A DNA stretch of 26,515 nt from JAICYJ01 sp036263035 (GTDB lineage: Bacteria > Actinomycetota > Thermoleophilia > Gaiellales > JAICJC01). Positions 21,118 through 26,515 of this stretch are shown one piece after another. How positions within the stretch are numbered: the first letter of the stretch is position 1; each line of letters opens with the position of its first letter. The DNA lies in assembly GCA_036263035.1 (NCBI GenBank), contig DATAHR010000141.1:1-26515 (forward strand). Reading direction: 5' to 3'. The translations under genes were made by a program, and so were the position numbers. The notes under the pieces are model-generated. The model made no database searches. It was not told where the DNA came from and saw only the letters and a list, made by a program, of their open reading frames with translations.

Positions 21118-21525
21118 CAGATGCGGCTCCCACGCCGCCTCGACGACGTAGCCGTCGGGGTCGAGGCACTTGACGCTGACGTAGTCCGGCTCGTCCCAGC
21201 GCTCGGCAATCGGCACACCGTCAGACGCCAGGCGGGCCGCCAGCTCCTGTACCTGCTCGCGGCTCGCAAGATGGACCCCGAAGTGCAGGAAGGAGGGGAG
21301 GCGGGGAGGCTCGTCGGCCGGCCCGAGCGCGAGCGAGAACCCCTCCCCGTTGTAGAGCATCAGCACGCCGCCCTCGTAGCGGCGCGCGGGCTCCGCGCCG
21401 AAGCCGAAGTACGTCTCGTAGAACCGGCGGGAGGCCTCCTGATCCGTCACGGGGAGGGCAAGATGCTTGATCGGTCTATGCTTCCACGCCGCGTCCGACC
21501 GCGCCAGCACGATGACTGACCCCAT
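21112..21525 (-). CDS. VOC (glyoxalase/bleomycin-resistance fold) family protein
   Basis: 137 residues forming one vicinal-oxygen-chelate domain. The first half is IKHLALPVTDQEASRRFYETYFGFG with the N-terminal histidine, then GGVLMLYNGEGFSLALGP. The second half is FLHFGVHLASREQVQELAARLASDGV and ends with VSVKCLDPDGYVVEAAWEP, where the glutamate is the usual last metal ligand. Such proteins include glyoxalases, dioxygenases and drug-binding proteins, so the substrate cannot be assigned. The start is uncertain. The ATG at 21525 overlaps the 5' end of miaB on the other strand; a GTG at 21510 would shorten the protein by five residues and still keep the conserved domain, which begins about 18 residues in. 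It is convergent with the preceding unknown gene, with 4 bp between stops. Confidence 0.83.
   Translation of the reverse strand: MGSVIVLARSDAAWKHRPIKHLALPVTDQEASRRFYETYFGFGAEPARRYEGGVLMLYNGEGFSLALGPADEPPRLPSFLHFGVHLASREQVQELAARLASDGVPIAERWDEPDYVSVKCLDPDGYVVEAAWEPHLR
21477..21482 (+). promoter_or_regulatory. Possible -10 element (TATGCT) of miaB
   Basis: TATGCT lies 29 nt upstream of the ATG at 21512 and inside the 5' end of the divergent VOC gene. No -35 at the proper distance was seen. It is the best candidate promoter for the miaB-miaA group. Confidence 0.3.
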
Positions 21526-22846
21526 GCACCGCCGCTATCACGTCCAGACGTTCGGGTGCCAGATGAACGTCCACGACTCCGAGCGGATGAAGGGCCTGCT
21601 GGAGTCGCTCGGCATGGGGGAGGCGGCCGATCCGGCCGAGGCCGACCTCCTGGTCTTCAACACGTGCACCATCCGTGAGAAGGCCGACGACCGCTTCGTC
21701 GCGCACCTGATGGAGGCGCGGGCCGCCAAGCAGCGCGACCCGGACAAGCGGATCGTGGTCGGCGGCTGCTGGTCGGAGTCGATGAAGGACGAGCTGTTCG
21801 AGCGCTACCCGTTCGTCGACCTCGCCTTCGGGCCGGGCGCGATCCACAAGCTGGGCGACTTCATCCGGGCCGGCGGCGATGTCCCGGAGGGGCACTTCTC
21901 GACCTTCGACCACTTCGCCGGCCACCTGCCCGGCAAGCGCGAGCGCCGGCACCAGGCCTGGCTGCAGATCTCGCAGGGATGCAACTCGAAGTGCAGCTAC
22001 TGCATCGTCCCGAGCGTCAGGGGCCGGGAGCAGAGCCGCACCATGGACGACCTCGTCGCCGAGGCTGAGCGGCTCGCCGCAGACGGCGTGCGCGAGCTGA
22101 CGCTGCTCGGCCAGAACGTCAACTCGTGGGGCCGCGACCTTCCGCCCGGGCAGCGCGCCGGCTTCGGCGGCCTCCTCCGCGCGCTGGACGCGGTCGACGG
22201 GATCGAGCGCATCCGCTTCACCAGCCCCCACCCGAAGGACATGCGCGACGACGTGATCGCCGCCATGGCCGAGTGCCCCGCCGTCTGTGAGCACCTGCAC
22301 CTGCCCCTGCAGTCCGGCTCGACACGGGTGCTGAAGGCGATGCGCCGCACGTACTCGCGCGAGCGGTACCTCGCGCTGGCCGCCCGCATTCGCGAGGCCG
22401 TGCCCGGCATCGCGCTCACCACCGACATCATCGTCGGCTTCCCCGGCGAGACCGAGGAGGACTTCCGCGAGACGCTGGAGGTGGTGGACGAGGTCGGCTA
22501 CGACCACGCCTTCACGTTCGTGTACTCGCCGCGGCGCGGCACCGAGGCGGCCGCGATGCCGGACCAGGTGCCGGAAGAGGTCAAGGGCGAGCGCATCGTC
22601 CGCCTGGTCGACGCGGTGCAGCGCCACGCGGCGGCCCGCAACGCCGCCCTGGTCGGCAGCACGCAGGAGGTGCTCGTGGAAGGGCCGAGCCGGACGGATC
22701 CGGACGTCCTGCGCGGTCGCACGCGAGGCAACAAGACGGCGCTGTTCCGCGGCGACGCGGCCGAGGGCGATCTGGTGCTGGTCGAGATCGACCGGGCGAC
22801 GTCCCAGACGCTGTCCGGCCGCCAGGCCGCAGCCGTCGCGGTGTGA
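21512..22846 (+). CDS. miaB: tRNA-2-methylthio-N6-dimethylallyladenosine synthase
   Basis: 444 residues. MiaB adds the 2-methylthio group to i6A37 of tRNA using two 4Fe-4S clusters and SAM. The N-terminal UPF0004 domain has its three cluster cysteines in TFGCQMN, FNTCTIREKADDR and VGGCWSE. The radical-SAM motif is C157-NSK-C161-SY-C164 in ISQGCNSKCSYCIVPSVRGRE. The TIM-barrel motifs LLGQNVNSWG, LHLPLQSGS and TDIIVGFPGET follow. The C-terminal TRAM RNA-binding domain covers the last 70 residues (EVLVEGPSR, LRGRTRGNKTALF). The pattern fits MiaB rather than RimO or MtaB. The ATG at 21512 (MTDPMHRRYHV) is chosen; the ATG at 21524 is an equally possible start four codons later. miaA, which makes the i6A substrate, follows after 4 nt. 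Confidence 0.95.
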   Translation: MTDPMHRRYHVQTFGCQMNVHDSERMKGLLESLGMGEAADPAEADLLVFNTCTIREKADDRFVAHLMEARAAKQRDPDKRIVVGGCWSESMKDELFERYPFVDLAFGPGAIHKLGDFIRAGGDVPEGHFSTFDHFAGHLPGKRERRHQAWLQISQGCNSKCSYCIVPSVRGREQSRTMDDLVAEAERLAADGVRELTLLGQNVNSWGRDLPPGQRAGFGGLLRALDAVDGIERIRFTSPHPKDMRDDVIAAMAECPAVCEHLHLPLQSGSTRVLKAMRRTYSRERYLALAARIREAVPGIALTTDIIVGFPGETEEDFRETLEVVDEVGYDHAFTFVYSPRRGTEAAAMPDQVPEEVKGERIVRLVDAVQRHAAARNAALVGSTQEVLVEGPSRTDPDVLRGRTRGNKTALFRGDAAEGDLVLVEIDRATSQTLSGRQAAAVAV

Positions 22847-22850
22847 CGCC

Positions 22851-23732
22851 GTGACGCAGGTGATCGCCGTGTTCGGGCCGACGGCGTCGGGGAAGAGCGC
22901 CGCCGCCCTCGAGCTGGCGCAGTCGCTCGACGCCGAGATCGTCAGCTGCGACGCCATGCAGCTGTACGCGGGGCTGCCCGTCCTCACCAATCAGCCGTCC
23001 CAGGAGGAGCTGGCCGCCGTGCCGCACCACCTGGTCGGGATCTGGCCGCTCGACCACGAAGGCTCCGTGGCGGAGTACGGGCGCCTCGCGCGCGGGGTCA
23101 TCGCCGAGATCCGGGCGCGCGGCCGCGACGCCGTGCTCGTCGGCGGGAGCGGGCTGTACCTGCGCGCCGCCCTCGCCCCGCTCGACCTGCCGCCGCGGCC
23201 GCGGCCGGGGGACCGCGAGCGCTTTGCGGAGCTGTACGACACCGAGGGCGCCGGCGCAGCCCACGCCCTGCTCACGAGCCGCGACCCCGCGGCGGCCACC
23301 GCCGTTCACCCGAACGATCGGCGGCGGGTGGTGCGAGCGCTGGAGCTTGCCGAGATCGGCGCCTCGCTCGCGCCGGACGAGGCCTCGCTGTGGAGCGAGC
23401 CGCCGCCGGACACCGTGATCCTCGGCCTCGAGGTGCCGCCGGACGAGCTTCGAAGCCGCATCGCGCAACGCACGGGCGCCATGTTCGAACGCGGCGTCGA
23501 GGATGAGGTGCGTCGTGCCCTGGGCGGAGAGCTGTCGTCCACCGCCGCCCGCATCCACGGCCTCCAGGACGTCCGCGCGCTGCTCGCCGGGGACATCGAT
23601 CGCGAGGAGGCAATCCGGCGGCTGGATGTGCGCACACGCCAGTACGCGAAGCGCCAGCGGGTGTGGATGCGGCGGCTGCCCGGCCTGCGCCCCGTCGCTC
23701 CTGAGGACGTCGTCGGCGCGGTGGCGCGGTGA
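22851..23732 (+). CDS. miaA: tRNA dimethylallyltransferase
   Basis: 293 residues. MiaA transfers a dimethylallyl group to A37 of tRNAs reading UNN codons, making the substrate of MiaB. The P-loop is GPTASGKS at residues 9-16. The next motif reads CDAMQLYAGL where most homologues have (A)DSMQVYRGL; the catalytic aspartate is kept but the serine is alanine. The usual IGTAKP stretch is replaced by VLTNQPSQEE. Then come VPHHLVGI, the VGGSGLYLRA loop, VHPNDRRRVVRALE and the C-terminal RTRQYAKRQRVWMRRLP, all typical. The protein is slightly shorter than the E. coli enzyme. The GTG at 22851 begins just before the P-loop, 4 nt after the miaB stop, so the genes are probably co-transcribed. The stop overlaps the next start (GTGA). 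Confidence 0.94.
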   Translation: MTQVIAVFGPTASGKSAAALELAQSLDAEIVSCDAMQLYAGLPVLTNQPSQEELAAVPHHLVGIWPLDHEGSVAEYGRLARGVIAEIRARGRDAVLVGGSGLYLRAALAPLDLPPRPRPGDRERFAELYDTEGAGAAHALLTSRDPAAATAVHPNDRRRVVRALELAEIGASLAPDEASLWSEPPPDTVILGLEVPPDELRSRIAQRTGAMFERGVEDEVRRALGGELSSTAARIHGLQDVRALLAGDIDREEAIRRLDVRTRQYAKRQRVWMRRLPGLRPVAPEDVVGAVAR

Positions 23733-24127
23733 GGCCCTCGGAGCACGACGCCGTCCGCGAGGCGCGCGACGCCCTGGTGGTGATCGGGTCGGTGACGCCG
23801 CCGGTCGTCATCCTGGCCGCGCTGTTCGGCCTCGCAACCGGCCAGGTCGGGGGCTTTCTGCGGTGGATCGCCGGCACGCTGCTGATGGCGTCGATCCTGC
23901 TGATCTGCCTTGCGTCAGCGCTCCTGGTTGCCGACCGCGTCGCTCGGCGATGGTGGGACGTCCGGCCGCATGCCCTGCGGACGCTGCAGCTGATCCCCGG
24001 CAGCCTCGGTGTCGCCCTGCTGCTCGTCGCCGGCTACCCGACCACGGAGCCGGTGATTATCGGGCTCACTGTCGTCGCCCTCGCGCTGGGCGCGGCGGTG
24101 GCCGTGGGTGCGGCTCTCGACATGTGA
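23729..24127 (+). CDS. Small membrane protein of unknown function
   Basis: 132 residues, not a family I recognise. There is a short charged N-terminus (RPSEHDAVREARDAL), then about four hydrophobic segments: VTPPVVILAALFGLAT, WIAGTLLMASILLICLASALLVA, LQLIPGSLGVALLLVAGY, and VIIGLTVVALALGAAVAVGAAL. A short basic loop with a WW pair (RVARRWWDVRPH) lies between the second and third. It should be an integral membrane protein of the cytoplasmic membrane. The GTG at 23729 overlaps the miaA stop (GTGA), so it is probably translated together with miaA. The end of the gene lies just before the promoter of the dapF-like gene. No function can be inferred beyond location. Confidence 0.7.
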   Translation: MRPSEHDAVREARDALVVIGSVTPPVVILAALFGLATGQVGGFLRWIAGTLLMASILLICLASALLVADRVARRWWDVRPHALRTLQLIPGSLGVALLLVAGYPTTEPVIIGLTVVALALGAAVAVGAALDM

Positions 24128-24143
24128 CCCGCAGGCCGCCGGG

Positions 24144-24149
24144 TATCCT
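24144..24149 (+). promoter_or_regulatory. -10 element (TATCCT) of the dapF-like gene
   Basis: TATCCT is followed by 6 nt and the GTG at 24156. The match supports this GTG rather than the upstream in-frame start, which would overlap the preceding gene. Confidence 0.6.
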
Positions 24150-24155
24150 GCCGCG

Positions 24156-24956
24156 GTGCGGTTCGAGAAGTGGCACGGCATCGGCAACGCCTACCTGGTC
24201 ATCGAGGAGGTCGACCTGCCGGTCGAGCCGACTGCCGCCCGCGTCCAGCGCATCTGCCACGCCGACCTCGGCGCAGGCGGCGATGGCATCCTCCTGATCT
24301 CCTCCGACCGCGAGCGGCCGCGGGTTCGCATCTTCAACCCGGACGGCGGCGAGGCGGAGTTCTCGGGCAACGGCACGCGCATCGCCGCCGGCTACCTGAT
24401 GCAGCGCGACGGCACCGATCAGGTCGAGATGTCGACGCTGAAGGGCGTGATCCGTGGCGAGCGGCGGGGAGACGTCATCACCATCGACGCCGGCCGCGCC
24501 ACGCTGGACTCCGACGACCACCGCCCTGACGGCGGACCGCCGCCGGCGGAGCGCTACACGTTCGTCTCGATCGGCAACCCGCACTGCGTGATCGAGGTGG
24601 ACGATCCCGACCCGCTCGACCTCGAGGCGGCCGGCCGGCCGATCGAGCACCATCCCTGGTTCCCGAATCGCACCAACGTCGAGTTCTACCGTCCGCTGTC
24701 CGAGCACGAGATCCGCATGCGGGTGTGGGAACGGGGCGCGGGGGAGACGCTCTCATCGGGCAGCGGCTCGAGCGCAGCCGCCGTGGCGGCAGTGGTCAAC
24801 GGGCGCGCCCAGTCGCCCGTGACGGTGCACCTCGACGGCGGGCAGCTGGTCATCGACATCACCGACGACCTCGACGTGCGGCTGACAGGGCCGGTGGAAC
24901 CGATCCTGCGCGGTGAGTTCGACGAGGCGTTCATCCGACTCCTGGAGGCATTGTGA
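24156..24956 (+). CDS. dapF: Diaminopimelate epimerase-like protein with both catalytic cysteines replaced by serine
   Basis: 266 residues, full length for DapF, which interconverts LL- and meso-DAP by a two-base mechanism using two cysteines (C73 and C217 in the usual numbering). The fold markers are present: WHGIGNAY near the N-terminus, GAGGDGIL, FNPDGGEAEF, IGNPHCVIEVDD, NRTNVEFYRP and RVWERGAGET. Substrate-binding Asn, Glu and Arg positions therefore look intact. However, the first catalytic motif is S70-GNGTR instead of CGNGxR, and the second is LS-S201-GSGSS instead of ACGxGxC. Both codons are TCG, so this is not a reading error of one base in a Cys codon pair. The GTG at 24156 follows TATCCT by 6 nt. 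The stop overlaps the downstream DAP aminotransferase (GTGA), so the DAP context is firm. It may be an epimerase with altered chemistry, a different activity on DAP, or inactive. Confidence 0.85.
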   Translation: MRFEKWHGIGNAYLVIEEVDLPVEPTAARVQRICHADLGAGGDGILLISSDRERPRVRIFNPDGGEAEFSGNGTRIAAGYLMQRDGTDQVEMSTLKGVIRGERRGDVITIDAGRATLDSDDHRPDGGPPPAERYTFVSIGNPHCVIEVDDPDPLDLEAAGRPIEHHPWFPNRTNVEFYRPLSEHEIRMRVWERGAGETLSSGSGSSAAAVAAVVNGRAQSPVTVHLDGGQLVIDITDDLDVRLTGPVEPILRGEFDEAFIRLLEAL

Positions 24957-26122
24957 GGATCGCCCAGCGCGTCACCCAGCTCCCGCCGTACCTGTTCGCA
25001 GAGCTGGAGCGCAAGATCGAGGAGAAGCGGAAGGCCGGCGTCGACGTGATCTCGCTCGGCATCGGCGACCCGGACCTGCCCACGCCGGCGGCGGTGGTCG
25101 AGGAGGGGCAGCGCCAGCTGGCGCGGCCGGACACCCACCAGTACCCCTCGAACCGGGGCCGTGCCGCCTTCCGCCAGGCCGTCGCGGACTTCTACGAGCG
25201 GCGCTTCGGCGTCGAGCTCGATCCCGAGACCGAGGTGCTGCCGCTGCTCGGCGGCAAGGAGGGCGTCGCGCACATCTGCTGGGCGATGCTCGACCCGGGC
25301 GACGTCTGCCTGGCCGCCGACCCGGGCTATCCCGTCTACACCTCCGGGCCGCTGCTCTGCGGCGCGGAGCCCGTGCTGATGCCGCTCACCGCCGAGACCG
25401 ACTTCCAGCCGGACCTCGAGGCCATCGACAGCCCGAACCGCGGGCGTGCCAACCTGCTCTTCTGCAACTACCCCAACAACCCCACGGGCGCCGTGATCGA
25501 GGACGACTTCTTCGAGCGTCTGGCCCGCTTCGGGCTCGAGCACGAGATCCCGGTCGTGCACGACAACGCCTACTCGGAGATCACCTTCGACGGGTACGTC
25601 GCGCCCAGCTTCCTGCAGGCGCCGGGCGCCAAGGAGGCCGGGATCGAGATGTTCTCGCTCTCGAAGGCGTACAACATGACCGGCTGGCGGGTCGGGGCCG
25701 CGGTGGGCAACGCCGCGATGATCCACGCGCTCTGGAAGCTGAAGACCAACATCGACTCGGGCATGTTCGACGCCATCCAGATGGCCGGCGTGCGGGCGCT
25801 CGGTGAGGGCACCGCGGTCGCGCGTGAGATGTGCGAGGTGTACCGCCGCCGGCGTGATCTCGCCGTGGGCGCCCTGCGAGCCGTCGGCATCGAGGTCACG
25901 CCTCCCCGCGGCACGATGTACATCTGGGTGCCGGTGCCGGAGGGCCACACGTCCGTGTCGTTCACCGAGCTCGTCCTCGAGCAGGCCGGTGTGGTCGTCT
26001 CGCCCGGGTCCTCCTACGGCCCGAACGGCGAGGGCTACGTGCGTCTGTCGCTGACGCTGCCCGACGACCGGCTGCGCGAGGCGGTCGAACGGATCGAGCA
26101 GCACCTGCGCGTGGCCGTCTGA
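24953..26122 (+). CDS. LL-diaminopimelate aminotransferase-like PLP enzyme
   Basis: 389 residues, fold-type I aminotransferase (class I/II). The sequence follows the DapL group closely: RVTQLPPYLFAELERKI at the start, VISLGIGDPDLPTP, HQYPSNRGRAAFRQAVADFY, LLGGKEGVAH, DPGYPVYTSG, LLFCNYPNNPTGAV, VHDNAYSEI, and the PLP lysine K238 in SLSKAYNMTGWRVG, with the C-terminal arginine in YVRLSLTLP. DapL converts tetrahydrodipicolinate directly to LL-DAP with glutamate as amino donor, bypassing the succinylase or acetylase branches. The GTG at 24953 overlaps the stop of the dapF-like gene by 4 nt, so the two are co-translated. With dapA and dapB in the same window and no dapD, dapC or dapE seen, the DapL route is the economical reading. 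Other aminotransferase specificities cannot be excluded. Confidence 0.87.
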   Translation: MRIAQRVTQLPPYLFAELERKIEEKRKAGVDVISLGIGDPDLPTPAAVVEEGQRQLARPDTHQYPSNRGRAAFRQAVADFYERRFGVELDPETEVLPLLGGKEGVAHICWAMLDPGDVCLAADPGYPVYTSGPLLCGAEPVLMPLTAETDFQPDLEAIDSPNRGRANLLFCNYPNNPTGAVIEDDFFERLARFGLEHEIPVVHDNAYSEITFDGYVAPSFLQAPGAKEAGIEMFSLSKAYNMTGWRVGAAVGNAAMIHALWKLKTNIDSGMFDAIQMAGVRALGEGTAVAREMCEVYRRRRDLAVGALRAVGIEVTPPRGTMYIWVPVPEGHTSVSFTELVLEQAGVVVSPGSSYGPNGEGYVRLSLTLPDDRLREAVERIEQHLRVAV

Positions 26123-26128
26123 GCGGCC

Positions 26129-26151
26129 GGGGCCGGCGGCGGGACGGCCCC
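26129..26151 (+). terminator. GC hairpin after the aminotransferase gene
   Basis: GGGGCC (26129-26134) and GGCCCC (26146-26151) pair perfectly around an 11-nt loop, 6 nt after the stop codon. No T-tract follows, and the hflX -10 starts immediately after it. Confidence 0.35.
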
Positions 26152-26157
26152 TATACT
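26152..26157 (+). promoter_or_regulatory. -10 element (TATACT) of hflX
   Basis: TATACT, close to consensus, ends 7 nt before the ATG at 26165. It is the best of the leaderless-type -10 elements in the window. Confidence 0.65.
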
Positions 26158-26164
26158 CAGGTGC

Positions 26165-26515
26165 ATGGACGCGGTCTCCCGCAACGGCGCCTCGCCGGGC
26201 GTCGCGCCCGAACGCGGCGTCATCATGCTCACCGTCCCGCCCGGCGAGGACGGTGGCCCGATGCTGCTCGAGATGGAGGAGCTGCTCCGCACCGCCGGCG
26301 TCGCGACCGTCGCGACCATCGTCCAGCATCGGCCGGCGCCGCATCCGAGCACCTACCTCGGCCCAGGCAAGCTCGAGGAGCTGAAGGAGCTGTGCTCCCG
26401 GCTCCACGCCGAGGTGGTCGTCTGCGACGACGAGCTCACGCCCCGCCAGCAGCGCCGCCTCGAGGACGAGCTGCAGTCCCGCGTGGTCGACCGCACAGCC
26501 GTGATCCTCGACATC
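26165..26515 (+). CDS. hflX: GTPase HflX, N-terminal part
   Basis: 117 codons are present and the frame runs off the end of the window. HflX is a ribosome-binding GTPase that splits stalled or stressed 70S ribosomes. The visible part is the N-terminal HflX domain: VIMLTVPPGED, LLEMEELLRTAGVATVATIVQ, then the signature HPSTYLGPGKLEELKELC, the nucleotide-binding VVVCDDELTPRQQRRLEDEL, and VVDRTAVILDI at the edge. The GTPase domain with its P-loop lies beyond the window. The ATG at 26165 is supported by TATACT 7 nt upstream. A miaA-dapF-hflX order is conserved in actinobacteria, and a miaA-hflX link exists in many other bacteria, which supports the call. Confidence 0.92.
   Translation, partial: MDAVSRNGASPGVAPERGVIMLTVPPGEDGGPMLLEMEELLRTAGVATVATIVQHRPAPHPSTYLGPGKLEELKELCSRLHAEVVVCDDELTPRQQRRLEDELQSRVVDRTAVILDI

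Noticed and set aside
24686..26407. A 573-codon minus-strand frame opposite the dapF homologue, the aminotransferase and hflX
   Set aside because: It crosses three real genes and two promoters on the other strand, and its translation is repetitive and His/Arg/Asp-rich.

Overview
High-GC chromosomal DNA, almost certainly from an actinobacterium. The gene order pnp, M16 protease, dapB, dapA, rnj, ftsK, rodZ-like, cinA, recA, recX, miaB, miaA, dapF, hflX is the classical actinobacterial order known from Streptomyces and its relatives, here compressed into about 26 kb. An RNase Y gene beside RNase J, an F420-type (Ddn-like) protein, and DapL-type lysine synthesis point by inference to a deep-branching class such as Thermoleophilia (Gaiellales or Solirubrobacterales). 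No mobile element, CRISPR array, tRNA or rRNA was seen. There is no gene-free stretch over 300 bases.

Layout. 1-498: 3' end of pnp, then a double-hairpin spacer and an M16 zinc protease. 1928-2201: a spacer almost filled by a nested inverted-repeat element. 2202-3772: dapB and a translationally coupled PPK2 kinase. 3871-4736 (minus): a MOSC protein and a Ddn-like protein. 4799-7371: dapA and rnj. 7377-8855 (minus): an NCS1 permease with its own canonical promoter. 8961-11333: ftsK. 11374-14311: a DUF4269-like membrane fusion protein, a RodZ-like protein and cinA. 14361-16181: SOS-controlled recA and recX. 16182-17976: a structured leader and rny. 18042-21107: a small secreted protein, then a response regulator, a histidine kinase and an unknown protein. 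21112-21525 (minus): a VOC protein. 21512-24127: miaB, miaA and a small membrane protein. 24156-26122: dapF-like gene and an LL-DAP aminotransferase. 26165 to the end: 5' part of hflX.

How the genes work together. DapA, DapB, the aminotransferase and the DapF-like protein together make the full set for the DapL variant of diaminopimelate/lysine synthesis, from aspartate semialdehyde to meso-DAP. PNPase, RNase J and RNase Y form a near-complete RNA-decay set. FtsK, RecA and RecX serve chromosome segregation and repair. MiaA and MiaB act in sequence on A37 of tRNA.

Two things stand out. The dapF-like gene has serine at both positions of the catalytic cysteines while the other DAP-binding motifs look intact. 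The M16-dapB spacer holds a 258-bp element bounded by perfect 19-bp inverted repeats with several internal perfect hairpins. In addition, most operon heads carry a TANNNT hexamer 5-8 nt upstream of the start codon, which indicates widespread leaderless transcription and was used here to choose start codons.
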